Shown here in pieces: positions 1 through 11,462 of a DNA stretch of 64,000 nt. The notes under the pieces were generated by a model, which searched no databases, was not told where the DNA came from, and saw nothing but the letters and a program-made list of their open reading frames with translations. Location of the stretch: contig VWPU01005269.1 of the NCBI GenBank assembly GCA_013398955.1, positions 216,515-280,514 on the forward strand. The letters are read 5' to 3'. The position numbers and the translations under genes are program-made. Positions within the stretch are counted from its first letter, which is position 1, and each line of letters starts with the position of its first letter. The stretch is from Callaeas wilsoni (Eukaryota; Chordata; Aves; Passeriformes; Callaeidae).

Positions 1-1821
1 AGTCAGGAAGGCAACTGTCCCAGGGATGCCAGCAGCACTATGGAATTTAGGGGTCTGCTAATATTTCCATGAGAAACATGTAGGTTCAGGAGTTTACAAC
101 TTGAGTCATAGAGGATTAGCCCTGGTTTCCAAAACCTGATTCCTGAAGGGGAAGTCCTCAGGTAAAACTTTGCAAGAGGAGGGCAGGGCCAGGTGGTTTG
201 TTATGACAAGGATAAGTACGTGGCATGACTTGGGTTTTGGCTGTATTTTTTTATAGTATATATACACACATCTCAGAAACAGTGCACAGACCTGAGGCAG
301 AGGCACCTTACACATTAGGTGAAACTTTTTAAGACACGATCTTGCTGGAATAACAGTCTGTGCTGAGCCATCACCCCCCTGTTGTCACCTCCCCAGTTTG
401 CCTCCTGACGCGCAGGAGCGGAGCAGGGATGAGGCACAACCCCACAACAGCCATGGCAGCGTGGGTGAACCCTCCAGCAACATGAAACACCACCACAAGC
501 CACACCAAACCTTCTCTCCACTCTTTTACTGGCTTGCTCTTCCACACAGGACACCTGAGCTGTGGCCAAGTCCTTGGCTGCCCTCTCCAGTCACCTCCAG
601 CCCAGCCCTGCACCACGCTCCGAGAGTCACTCACCTTCAAGTCCTTCCCCAGTACATCTCCCTCATCCTTCACGAAGCAGGAACAGCCCCTCCTCTTCCC
701 AGAGCCTTTTCCCCACGCACCCACAGTCAGGGTCAGCTGCAATCAAACCCACCTCATTTATCCATGGAGAGGAAGCCAAAACCTCTCGTACCTGTGGCCA
801 AGCCCCTGTCCCTCCTCCCAGGTGAGCTCACCTGCCCAGCAGCTGTGGGGGCTCTTAGGGGATGCATGAGTTGGTTCATGGAGGGGAAAGAATTCAGCTC
901 TCTTTACCCAGTGCCAAAAATATGCAACCAAGGTCTACTGGGTGGCTTTTCAGGGCAGGTTCTGGTGTCTATTAGGAAACAAAAGAACATATGAAAGGCT
1001 GATGTGCGTGCACATCTGAAGGTTTGCTCTCTGTACGCTACCAGCACACTCAGAGAAGTGTAACTAAAATTGGGAACCTAATAAAAACTATAAACATGGC
1101 CAAACAGGTCAGTACTGCACAATGCTGGATGCATTAATCCAGTAAGGCATTATTCATGTCCTTAGTTTCCAGTCACCAAATAAATTCTGAAGAGCCACCG
1201 GAGTTACTTAAAGGCTCAAATTTAGGCACATACTTAAAATCTCTGCTGAACAAGGGCCAAAATGTTCAGTACCACCATCTGCAGATATCCAAATTGCCTT
1301 GGGCAAAATGTTTCCCTTAATATAATCCAAGGTTTTGTTTGTTTGCTTTTTAAGTTGTCGAACTGTTCGGATAGGAGGAAAATGTCCTTTAAATTAAGGA
1401 AATTAGCAACAAATAAGAATGTTATTATAAATATGGTAATTATTATAAAATATGGTAAGAATCATGAGAAAGGACAAACTGCAAAGAAATGGGGTCTTTG
1501 ATGAAACTGGTAAACTACTGCATATCCACTCTTTGCTGCCCCATCATCTAGCCATGGCTTACATCTTTCATCAGCCTGCATTAGAGACAGCTGAGAATGG
1601 ATTTGAATGGTGACACCTTTAATCACTGAAAATCTCAGCTGTTATAAATAAAACAATTAACCACAGCAGTGAGAGCTTAAAATTAGCCCAAGAGTAAATT
1701 CTCTAAAATCTTAAAAGCTGACATCTGAAATTCCAGGGTGCTGTATTTAATTCTTCCTTGGTGCAGACTATCAAGAACATATGCAATAGTAAGGAAATAA
1801 AAAGCGTAGATTTTTTTTTTT

Positions 1822-2398
1822 CCCCCATCTCATCCCAGCCTGCTACAGTGAATTTCAGCAACAGCCTAGCTGTCAAGGTTATATCTGCACCATCATTCTG
1901 CAAATCCAAACTCACACCCACACAACACCACTCTCTCTTCGGGACTCCATTTCAACTCATCGAGGAAGCCAAGTCCCACAGTCACCTAATGTGGGTGATG
2001 AGTGTTAAAGAATGAACTCCTGCAGCAGAGGCAGATTGCGAGTTCTTTGTCTGTTCTGTCTCAGCTTTTTTCATTATTACTGTTTCACTCTGGAAAAGGC
2101 AGGAGCAAAAGCAAAGCTCTTTTCTAAGCAAATTAACCCACTGTTTTTGTGTACACTGTCTTTACGGATTTTCAATAGCTTTCATGAGCTGTGTGCATTA
2201 GCTCTGACTATGCCTTCCTGCCTTTGCCTGTACATGTAATGACGGCCAGCCCGAGTGGCTGTTAGAGTTATCTCACTTTCTGGAGAGGATGGGAGGTAAT
2301 GATATGTTGCAATATGTGCAATGGGGTATTATAGCTAAATACTCTTTGGAGTGACTGATGAACTCTTTTGCAGTATGCCTGGCATGACAACTCGAGGA
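1822..2398 (+). repeat. Exact 577-bp duplication, copy A (probable assembly artefact)
   Basis: This segment is repeated base for base at 2400-2976, at a constant offset of 578. Copy A is preceded by a T11-C5 homopolymer junction (1811-1826) and ends abruptly at CTCGAGGA, immediately before the N. The short plus-strand frame at 2012-2239 recurs at 2590-2817 only because of the duplication. There is no sign of a gene in it. Confidence 0.97.
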
Positions 2399-2399
2399 N
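2399..2399. other. Single-N assembly gap
   Basis: This is the only ambiguous base in the window. It sits exactly at the junction of the two identical 577-bp copies. A one-base placeholder between overlapping contig ends is a typical scaffolding product, so the N marks a join rather than an unread base. Confidence 0.95.
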
Positions 2400-2976
2400 C
2401 CCCCATCTCATCCCAGCCTGCTACAGTGAATTTCAGCAACAGCCTAGCTGTCAAGGTTATATCTGCACCATCATTCTGCAAATCCAAACTCACACCCACA
2501 CAACACCACTCTCTCTTCGGGACTCCATTTCAACTCATCGAGGAAGCCAAGTCCCACAGTCACCTAATGTGGGTGATGAGTGTTAAAGAATGAACTCCTG
2601 CAGCAGAGGCAGATTGCGAGTTCTTTGTCTGTTCTGTCTCAGCTTTTTTCATTATTACTGTTTCACTCTGGAAAAGGCAGGAGCAAAAGCAAAGCTCTTT
2701 TCTAAGCAAATTAACCCACTGTTTTTGTGTACACTGTCTTTACGGATTTTCAATAGCTTTCATGAGCTGTGTGCATTAGCTCTGACTATGCCTTCCTGCC
2801 TTTGCCTGTACATGTAATGACGGCCAGCCCGAGTGGCTGTTAGAGTTATCTCACTTTCTGGAGAGGATGGGAGGTAATGATATGTTGCAATATGTGCAAT
2901 GGGGTATTATAGCTAAATACTCTTTGGAGTGACTGATGAACTCTTTTGCAGTATGCCTGGCATGACAACTCGAGGA
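2400..2976 (+). repeat. Exact 577-bp duplication, copy B (probable assembly artefact)
   Basis: This copy starts at CCCCCATCTC, where copy A also starts, and runs through CTCGAGGA. After that it continues into unique sequence (GCAGTTATCC), while copy A stops at the N. No substitution was seen between the copies, which is unlikely for an old duplication in neutral intron sequence. Confidence 0.97.
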
Positions 2977-3475
2977 GCAGTTATCCTTCTGTGCTTCCTC
3001 AATCTCTTGCTCCCAACGGGAAGCCAGAGCTAAAAGGTGTGGGCTGGATGGGGGTGGTGGTGGTGGAAGAATTGGTGCAGAGCCAGCAGAGAGCAGAGAA
3101 GCACCTTTGCAGGGCTGTGAAAACAGACCTGGACATTAACAGACACAATGCACAGGTGTAGCAGTGGACTCAGACGTGCAATAGTGTGACTGAATATAAC
3201 CATCAGCAAAAGATTTCGGACCACTCCATTAAAATCCAAGTCCATTACAAGATTCTTCAAATAGCCCAAGGACAGGCCCCGATGCTGATAACTGGAGAGT
3301 GCTGCCCATGGCCATGGCAACAGCTCTGTGGTCTCAAACAAAGCCACTCAGCTTCCCTGCCTCAGATGCTTATCTGCGTGAGAAAGACCATCCTCGGTGA
3401 TGCAAGCAGGCTAAAAAAGTCAGATTCTCCGTGGAAAAACACCTAAGCAAAGGCTGTACGGATCACAGCTGAACA

Positions 3476-3516
3476 TAAAGGTCCTTCCCAACCGAAACAA
3501 TTCTATCATTCCATGT
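3476..3516 (+). mobile_element. CR1 LINE 3'-end fragment
   Basis: The sequence resembles the CR1 3' terminus: a GGTCCTTCCCAACC motif followed by degenerate copies of the 8-bp ATTCTATG/ATTCCATG tail repeat. It is a very short, 5'-truncated, diverged copy in plus orientation, antisense to CDH4. Confidence 0.6.
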
Positions 3517-5612
3517 CTCTCATTTACAATTTGTATTTAACCAGTAATTATTGGTAGTAGGGTCACAAATCCCTGCTAGTATATCCCACCCCGCTGCCTC
3601 AGGGGATGCTGAGTGACTGCAAAACAGTTTGAAACATCAACCACAAGGTCAGACCACAGGTCTGTTATCCCAGTCTCCTCCCAGTCTGACTTGCTGTACC
3701 CCAAATTAATGACTTGAAGTTAATCAGAAATATTATTAATGATTTTTGAGACTTCTGAAACATCATGCTGATACTTCCCAATCAGTGGGAGCAGTCTCAC
3801 TGCTACCAATGGCTTCTGAGAATCTCATTTATGTTGTGTGGGAAATTAAAAATGGCTCCATTTCCTTCATGCAACTGGGATGCTACATTCAAAGGAGATT
3901 TATCACTTCCAAATCACATGGCATTTTATGATTTAGTGGGGCATTTTTCCACTCACGTTACTACTCCCAAAGTATCGTGGAAACTGGCAAAAACTCAAGG
4001 GCAGCTTTTTTAGCTGAACTGGGCAATAGGAGTCCTTGATATCTGTCTGCAAAATGTCAATCACCTTTAAATCCCAACCTCACTTACGACGGTTCTCCTT
4101 GAGTAAGTGACAAGGCCAGTCTGGAAAAATGAAATTCTTCAGTAATACATTGACAAACTCAGAACCACAGAGCACCAAATTCCCCCTCAGTCTGGATTTG
4201 AATGCATAAATAAATAAGGCTCTTGCATTTACTTCTGCTAGAAGATTGTATTATTCCTTTCTGCAATTATGGAAAAATGCAGAGCACAGGCAAGATTTAG
4301 TGTCTGAGGTTTTGCTGCAAGACTTATGTCAGTAGAAAGGCGTTTGTGCTCTTGGGAATCAAAGTGAGATTCACCCATTTGTGGCAGGTGTTTTAAGCAC
4401 TCAGCCTAACAATCTACCCACGCATGGCACTACAGCAATTCAACGACTAAATTAAATCTCTGAATATTAAATTAATGATGGAAATCTAAAATATTAATAT
4501 ATTCTAATTGAATATTCTCCGATAAATTATCTAGGCATTCTCAGCAATTTGATTTTACTTTCATTTCTTAAGGAACTTTCAGCTGCATAAATACAGCTAT
4601 TAAAGCAATTCAAAAAGGGAACATTTTCTGCTCAGACAAGAGAACTCTAAACACAAAGAATCTAAAAATTTCTTTCATATGATTGATTAAATCATAGAGC
4701 CCAAGACAGCTGAATCATTAAATGACTGCTTTCCTTCAGTCCCTCTGGCTTTAGCAAGGACAATATAAATTCCCTATGGGTCTGAATACAAGGAAATACA
4801 ATATGTATAATTACAGTATAGGCTTGAATGCTGTTGTAAGAGAATTTTAAATGGAGCATTTATGCTGTAGCTGCACTTTTCAATCCATAATGCTGGATGC
4901 GCGCGTGCATGGAAACCCATAAAGCACTGGGCATCTGCTTCCTTCGACCTAGATTCCCAAATGGCACACGCTGAGGTAGCCCCACCAGCTCTGGCAGAGA
5001 CGTGTGATTTACATCAGGATCTGCCCTTCTCTTCCTGTGAATGCTGGAAACTGAGAACGGCATCATCAGGGAGAATGCAAACAAAGGGATGTCCTCTGAG
5101 GAGTAAATAAAGTGTGGAATATGTTTAGGAACTTGCTTCAGACTGGAGGTTTTGAAGGAATTTCAAATAGACACATCAAGAAAGTAGCACTGTGTCGTTA
5201 TTTCCCTTTCTCCACTCATTCTGTGAGTCATGTGCAAGTCCTGGTTTGGTAACACACACAGAGGAAAGATCAATACCAGAGCCAAGACTGTGGCAACACA
5301 AATGTTTAATAAACCATTTTCCTGCTCATCTTTCTCTCTTTGGTGCCAGGTTGGTTTGTGGTGTGAAATTGCAGTCAGGAGCCAAGAGCTGTCTCAATCT
5401 ACATCCTTGAACCAGCTTTCAAAGAAAGGCTGTGCCTCTCCAGAGCACCACAACCTGCACAACGTCCATTTCTTCTCCATCCTCTGGGCTTGCTCCTTCT
5501 TATCTTGGTCTGACTGTCACAATAAAGACCAAATCCTCTCATTTCTGAATTTCAGCTGATGATGCTCACAGGGCATCACAAAGGTAAGGTGCACTGAGAG
5601 CTAAAACTAGCC

Positions 5613-5637
5613 TTTTTTTTTTATTTTTTTTTTTTTT
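5613..5637 (+). repeat. Poly-T tract
   Basis: The tract is 24 T with one interrupting A over 25 nt, followed by a short TG-rich stretch (GAGTGTGTGTGG). On the gene strand it is poly-A. No SINE body is visible next to it. Confidence 0.9.
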
Positions 5638-8600
5638 GAGTGTGTGTGGTTGGTAAGGTAAAAGAAACACCTGTTCCTGTGGAGAACAAGGAAGATCTAG
5701 GTCTATTTGTAATCAAGACTGTCTGCCTCTCTCTCAGGAAAAGTAAGGTCTGATGTCCTTTGGGAAGCATTTGCAAGGCCTTTTCTCAACAAACCTTCTC
5801 TCACCACAGACAGATGCCATCTGTCTTGCAGCTGGGAGCTAATGGATTCTGCACTGCCAATTTCACAGCAGTGAGCAATGCTGTGATAGAGGAGGCAAGA
5901 GGGATTTCCTACAATAAAACTATTTAAAACAGTGCAAAGGCGCACGCTGAAACAGCCATGAGGAGCAAAGGACACGGCAGCATTGAGGCTGATGGTCCAA
6001 GCTGGCAGGGATTTCACAGCTCAGTGTGCCTTGTGTGTCTCCAGCACCAGGATTTCAGACTTTGGGAGAGCTGTCTCACCCATTTCCTGCGCCAAGGTGG
6101 GCTGTGGCTCACAAATAGGCTGTTGAGCTGGAGAGTGTGCTATCAACTTTTTTTCACATTAAACATTCAATGTCACTGGATAGCTTAAGATGAGCTAAAC
6201 CCACCCATGAGTCCACCACAGGGCCTTGCAGTGCGTCAAGAGGAGCCCTCTGCTCCCTTAACGTGCCCCGTGCCGCTGGAAACCCGACCCGACAACACCT
6301 CCGCTAAGCAGCAACGCAGGTGTCTTCAGGTATATTATATTCTGCCAACTTCCCAAGCCACTTCAGGACTTTCTGATTAAATTTACATAAAATGCATCCT
6401 TCCCTCTTATTCCCTGTTGCACACGTCAGGTTATTTCTAGTATTCTTGTGGCTGAGATCACCAGCGCTCGGATACAGGAGCCCATGCTGTGCCTGTAGCA
6501 TGCAATCAAGGCAGTTTGTGAGAGCACCAAGACCCTGTCTTGGTCATCTTCAGGGGATTTTCCTGCTGGTGTAATGAGAATGAAGAAGTTGTTTAAGAGA
6601 TCCAATAGGAAAATAATACATTTTTCAGTTCCATGTTTAATAAAGGCAAGCTGGAAAAATTAGGGTCTATGAAGTGCAAGATGGGAGTTTCTAAGAGCTC
6701 TGCAAGGGTCCTGGACATGAACTGAAAGTTTGGAGCCCTCACAAAGGAGAACACAACTGCAGTGGTTGATAGAGGAGCCCATTATCTAAGCATGTCAAAG
6801 ATGACCAAACGCCAATTCTGCACAAGACTTCATTTTTTAAACGAATTACGCAGCCCATTGAGATGGACCAAGACTTGCCTTGAAAACTGAGTCAAGATTC
6901 CCATTAAAAGCAGCTGGAGATTGGCTTGTGGATCCAAAACTGAGATTCTTTTTGAAGTTCAAAAGAGGATGAAATACAAGATAAGCTAATAGATAATTAG
7001 ATAATAGATAATTAAGAATTAGCTACGCGTGTAGCTAAAAAGGATGAGTCAGTGAGAAAATAGACAGTGCTCAGCAAGGGTGCAACTATTTAATATATTA
7101 TCTTAGCTGATCATTGTGCCTGCATGAGTCATTTGCTTGAAGAAGGAGGGGGATTTCATATTGTTTTTGTATTTTAATAGGCATTTTTATGGACTTCAGT
7201 TATAATAATGAGAGTACCTGACAATTAGTAATGAAATTAGCCTCACTACAGTGAAATATTTCACAGCATGTACAATATTATTCCTAGTACAAAGGTGGAA
7301 TTGAAGCAGAAGGAAATTAAACCCAAGATTTTCATAAATGTTTCCAAAATAAATAAGCATATATCAATAAATTTTGATAATTGTTTTCTCAGCTCAAAGA
7401 CAAAAGCAGAATTTACAAAACATTATTTTATACTAACAAATTATTTTTAGCTTATAAATGTCAGATGTTTATTTAAACTCTTCGAAGAGTAAGTAAATCT
7501 TTTCAGCAGCCAAAACTAATTAGAAATTCCTATTATTATTTTTCCAGCTATTATTTTTCTGAAACGCATTTCCTAGTTAGTGTGGTTGATATATATGAAC
7601 AGACACGGATGTTCCTCTGAAAGAAAAAACCCTGTAATTAACAGAAGGGTTTTTTGGCAGGGATAATGTTCCTTTTTTCTTTTTTTCTCTAAAAACTTTT
7701 TCATTTAATGTATTTTATCAGAATGAAATGGTTTAATGAGCAGAGAATTATAGTTGATCCCAGCTGAACCAGATAGGGCTGCCTTTCGAGGTATGTGGCT
7801 CCCATCAAGCTGCATTCACCTTTGCTATGATTTAAACTTCATTCAGGCACAGCCTTGCTAAAAATACTGACAAGTAACTAATCAACTTCCATAAAATGGA
7901 ATTTTTACCTTCACAATAGGAAGCAGGAGTAGGAGGGAACCCGAAAGATTTGCCTATGCATTTCAAATTAGTCTGACCTATAAAAACGCAAACAGCAAGT
8001 GGTTCTATGAAAATGTACTTCTGGTAGGGTTTTTTGGTTTTTTAGTGATGAGATTTTTTTCATGCCATCCCTTCCTCTCCTTGAAGGAAGCCAGAACCAA
8101 AGATAGCACTACAGAGGGACTGGTTTCCATTAGTTACACCTACAAAATGCAAGCTCAGGCAGGGCTTTCTGGACCAAAACAAGTTCAGCGTCCAAGAACC
8201 AGCAGTAGGTTTGAATGTTTTATATAAAATAGCAGAGAAAACTGTGACAGACCTGCTTCTGTACAAATGGGATCTGAGCTGCAACTTCTCATGTGCACTT
8301 CTGGTTCCAGTTTGTGAGCAGATGGACACAAAAATATTCAGTGCCCAGTGAGCAAAAGCATGGGAAATCATTTCAAAACTCCTGCCTAGATCTAGGAGAC
8401 AGCAGAGTGCTCCAGGGCAATCTGAAGATTATGTGGACGGAAATAATCAGATAGTGCTGGTCTTTGAAGATGTTGATTTGTCCTATTCTGGATAATTAAA
8501 GAGCAAAGTCTAACGGAGGGAGCTGTAACTCCTGATAGGAATCACCCAAGCTTCACATTCAGGCGTTGGCAAAAGGGCCAGATGCTGCAGAGGAGCAGAA

Positions 8601-9935
8601 ACTCAACCCAAGCCTGAAACATCAGGGGTCTCACGCTTAATCAAGTTGCACTCTTTGTATGATCTTCCCTGTCATTATGATGCTTTCTGTATGTCAGGTG
8701 AAGAGAAAACAGCCCTTTGCAAGCCAGTTTGGTTATTTTTATTTCCCACCACATTTTTACTTCATTTTCAGTGTTTCCTCTAGCATCTGTATTTGAAAAC
8801 TGCAATGGAATATATTGCTGAAAATCTGGGAGTTCTGTATTTCCATAAGCCAGGTTATCTTTCCAAGGTTACCGGTAGTCTAAGTGATGAATATAAATTC
8901 TTCTGTACCTATATAAAATTTATTATTTGTCATTTCCATTAATATTAGAATTTTGCATAGTCGAGTCCTTCTGTTTCATCTCCAGACTGTAGGGTAAAAA
9001 GTGCCACAGAGATTTCAGTCCTTATAAATCAACAAATTTGCCGTAGTAGGCTGGTGACAAGTTGTCCTCTCGCTGTCTAGTTAAAACTCAAAAGAAATCA
9101 GTAGGGAATGGAAGAGAGCACAAGTTCATTTTGCAAGTACTACCCTTATTTTTCACAGGAATTCAATATTTAATCTAAATTATTAATTTAAAAAGGCATT
9201 TTTGACACATCAGGTTATTCTCCTCTTCAGGTATTTCTTCAGCTTAGCAGGACAACACATTAATGGGTCACTCCATACCCAGAACCGCTGACCACACAAA
9301 GACTCCTTGGCTTCCCTCCCTGTTTTTCCAGGACAGACATAGGAATATTTGCCACCTCGTACTTTTTAGTCCTTCTTGTACTCCCTAATTGCACAGAGAA
9401 ATGACACCAACAATCCAAGCTTATCCAATCCTTGGTGAATTGGGAACATGCCCCTTCGTTCCTCCCAAACACAGGCTGTGCACAAGAGTATCAATGGGAA
9501 AAAGGTAATGATGCAACTCATGTGAATCCAGGCACCGCTTCAAGAGGACTAAATGAACTTCCTGAGAAGGGATGCCAATGACGCACCACTGCTACTCAAA
9601 ATAACTTCTGAAATTTTATAATTGTTGGCATTTTCTTCCAAGGCAAGAGCTGCAAATGTCTGCCAAGGAGTTCTTTTTTCTTTTTTTTTTACAGCTAATC
9701 ATTCGACTGCTCCAAAAAACTGAAACCAGCACCCACAAGAGGAATAGCAACATATATTTGTGTTTCGCTAACACTTATCAACAGCAATAATAACTCAACC
9801 AAATGTCTCTGTAAAACATTCCTTTTCCCTTCCTTTTCTTTTCCTGTCATCCCATAATCATCACAGAAAACCACATGGGTAAACTTGATCTCAGAGATTA
9901 TCCTTGTGAAGGAAGAAAGTAGCAACACAGGGAGG

Positions 9936-10215
9936 CTGCGGGATCCATCTGCAGCCGCGGCAGGCAGCCAACCTCCCCCGGGCCGCCGCGCATCTGTACC
10001 GGGATCGGCATGGGAGGGAAAGGAAGGGAAGGATGCAGCACCCTCGTCGCTGGGTGCCACCGAGCCCAGCTTTTACACCTGCAGCCACTTTTTGGATGAG
10101 AGCGTGGGCAAAGTGCCATCCTGGCAGCAGGGCCAGCGTCTCGGGAGGGACTGGCTGGAGGGAGGCGATTAGGCGGCCGTCAGCTGGGGAGGGAAACTGG
10201 GGCGAGGCGCTTTGG
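9936..10215. other. CpG-rich islet in intron 4 near exon 4
   Basis: The core 9938-10007 contains about nine CpG dinucleotides in 70 bp, including CAGCCGCGG and GGGCCGCCGCGC, in an otherwise CpG-poor window. A lower-density continuation runs to about 10215 (CTCGTCGC, GGCGATTAGGCGGCCGTC). It ends about 155 bp from the exon 4 donor. Overlapping frames on both strands are open here but look like GC-rich chance frames. It may be regulatory or simply a local GC peak around the exon. Confidence 0.5.
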
Positions 10216-10370
10216 AGCAGCATGGAAAAGGCAACTATTCCTGCAGGAGGGAGGGAGAGCAGAGAGCCTGTCCTTTGAGCCAGGCTTCCCACACCTACTA
10301 CTTCACCAGACCCATTATAAGATCACCATTATTATTGGCGCTATCATCACTATTTCTTATTTTAACTCAC

Positions 10371-10547
10371 CCGAACCAGCTGCTGCGGGAAGGGCCCTCT
10401 GGAGTTTTCTGGCACGTTGATGGGTGGGATGACCCAGTCCCGCTTCTGCCGCCGCAGCCCGTTGGCGCTCTGGTGCTGCCGCCACGGCAGCAGGGTGTCA
10501 CTCTGCTGCTGCACCAGCTCTCCAGGCAGTGCCTTCCTTCCCTTGGG
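10371..10547 (-). CDS. CDH4: CDH4 coding exon 4 (propeptide end, furin site, start of EC1)
   Basis: This exon is 177 nt, or 59 complete codons, with phase 0 at both ends. Residues 1-32 are the C-terminal propeptide linker and include [16 protein letters not shown]. Residues 33-36 (RQKR) are the furin cleavage site. Residues 37-59 begin the mature protein at [15 protein letters not shown]. Trp38 is mature Trp2, whose side chain swaps into the partner's EC1 pocket in trans dimers. Glu47 is mature Glu11, a calcium ligand at the EC1-EC2 junction. The acceptor is TTCCAAAACAG (AG at 10548-10549), with a near-ideal branch site ACTAACT (A at 10574, 27 nt upstream). The donor is CGG|GTGAGTT (GT at 10369-10370). 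I recall human CDH4 having one more codon here and RRKR at the cleavage site. The exon is GC-rich compared with its flanks. Confidence 0.97.
10440..10451 (-). other. CDH4: Furin cleavage site RQKR in CDH4
   Basis: These four codons encode Arg-Gln-Lys-Arg, which fits the R-X-K/R-R proprotein convertase consensus and lies immediately before the DWVIPP start of mature classical cadherins. Cleavage after the last Arg exposes Asp1-Trp2, which is required for strand-swap adhesion. The site is directly visible; that it is cut is inferred from the family. Confidence 0.93.
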
Positions 10548-10686
10548 CTGTTTTGGAAAGAAAGCAAAGCCAGTTAGTTTCTTCTTCGCTTCTCAGGACC
10601 CAACAGTGGCGTAAACGGCCACATGGAACAAAGACACAACGTGCTTTACTGCCAGCTCTACTGCCACTTCGCTTTCACAGGACCCC

Positions 10687-10790
10687 AGAATCACAGAATC
10701 AGCTAGGCTGGAAAAGACCTTGGAGATCATTAAGTCTAACCCATGGCCTGACACCACCTTATCAACTAAACCATTCACAAATATATGGAG
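10687..10790 (-). mobile_element. CR1 LINE 3'-end fragment
   Basis: On the plus strand it begins AGAATCACAGAATCA, the reverse complement of the CR1 tail repeat. It continues with GGCTGGAAAAGACCTTGGAGATCATTAAG and ACACCACCTTATCAAC, all typical of avian CR1 3' ends. It is a truncated copy of about 100 bp in minus orientation, the same sense as CDH4. It lies about 140 bp upstream of the exon 4 acceptor, outside the branch-point and pyrimidine region. Confidence 0.85.
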
Positions 10791-11423
10791 CTGTCACTCC
10801 CAAATCAAGATGCCTCCCAGAATGTATCCGTCTTTACACCAGCTGCAAGGAGATGCAGCAGAACACTGGAGTAAAGGAGCTGCTGCAAATTTCCCACAAG
10901 TACAATCCACTAGAACACAAAAAATGGGAGAGGATTCCTTTACAGTCCATGTCATGGGTCCAGCTTTATAGTCTGATATTAAGCATAAGCAGGGCTACAA
11001 AAATCTGCAGTCTGTGGTTCTGCAAAAGTATTCTGCCACACCAACCCAGCCCCAGCCAGAGGGAGAGTCAGCCCCATGGCTGCAAAGGTGCATTAGTTCA
11101 GATTCTTAGGGCTTCATAACAAATAATCTCATATGAGAGCTGGGTTGTGAACACAAATCCCAAAGTACACACCGCACACTGCTTGGGAAGTGTAATGCAT
11201 CTCAGGCACAGTAAGTTTTCATTATTTGGTGTGACTCTGAGTCCTTCTTTGTGATTTTTTTTTTTTTAAACTATGGATTCTCTGCATGGCATACTTTGGT
11301 GTTGGAAATGTTACAATGCTATGGATAAAAATGGAAATGGTGGGAGCATGGTTTTGACTTGGAGCAACTGGCTCACTATTATAAAATTTATGCCTTATAG
11401 AATGATGAATTAATGAAATGTAG

Positions 11424-11462
11424 ATTTGGGAAGGCTCTTCAGAGGTTATGCAGTCCCAATAC
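11424..11462 (-). mobile_element. Possible degraded CR1 fragment
   Basis: GGGAAGGCTCTTCAGAGG followed by TTATGCAGTCCCAAT resembles the CR1 end motif (GGGAGGGACCTCTGGAGATCATC, then TAGTCCAAC). The match is about 40 bp and diverged, and no tail repeat is visible. Confidence 0.3.

Larger units (their letters stand above)
1..10370 (-). other. CDH4: CDH4 intron 4, 5' part
   Basis: This is the sequence 3' of exon 4 in the gene's direction. I looked for exon 5, which should encode a peptide resembling SITGVGADQPPMEVFSID, and did not find it, so the intron extends beyond base 1. Contents are the exact 577-bp duplication around the N at 2399, a CR1 tail at about 3476, a T-tract at 5613, a CpG-rich islet at 9936-10215 and a weak cassette-exon candidate at 635-736. 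The AT-rich stretch 6800-7760 contains several TAATTA-type motifs but no gene. The stretches 3520-5600 and 7760-9900 show nothing I can name. Confidence 0.85.

Noticed and set aside
398..994. 198-codon plus-strand ORF
   Set aside because: It is proline- and serine-rich with no recognisable domain, antisense to CDH4, in locally C-rich DNA that lacks stops by composition.
2012..2817. Two identical short plus-strand ORFs (2012-2239 and 2590-2817) that look like a duplicated gene pair
   Set aside because: They are identical only because the underlying 577-bp segment is duplicated around the N. The peptide is not recognisable and the frames are chance intronic frames.
2952..3034. Possible plus-strand exon between CTCTTTTGCAG and AAAAG|GTGTGG
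   Set aside because: It is antisense to CDH4, the donor is weak, no partner exon is visible and the peptide is unrecognised. It also straddles the edge of the duplication.
9891..10292. Overlapping ORFs on both strands near exon 4
   Set aside because: They follow the CpG-rich islet, have no recognisable domain, and are best explained by high GC reducing stop codons.
10529..11119. 196-codon plus-strand ORF overlapping CDH4 exon 4 and a CR1 fragment
   Set aside because: Antisense shadow across an exon edge and a retroposon piece; no protein similarity recognised.
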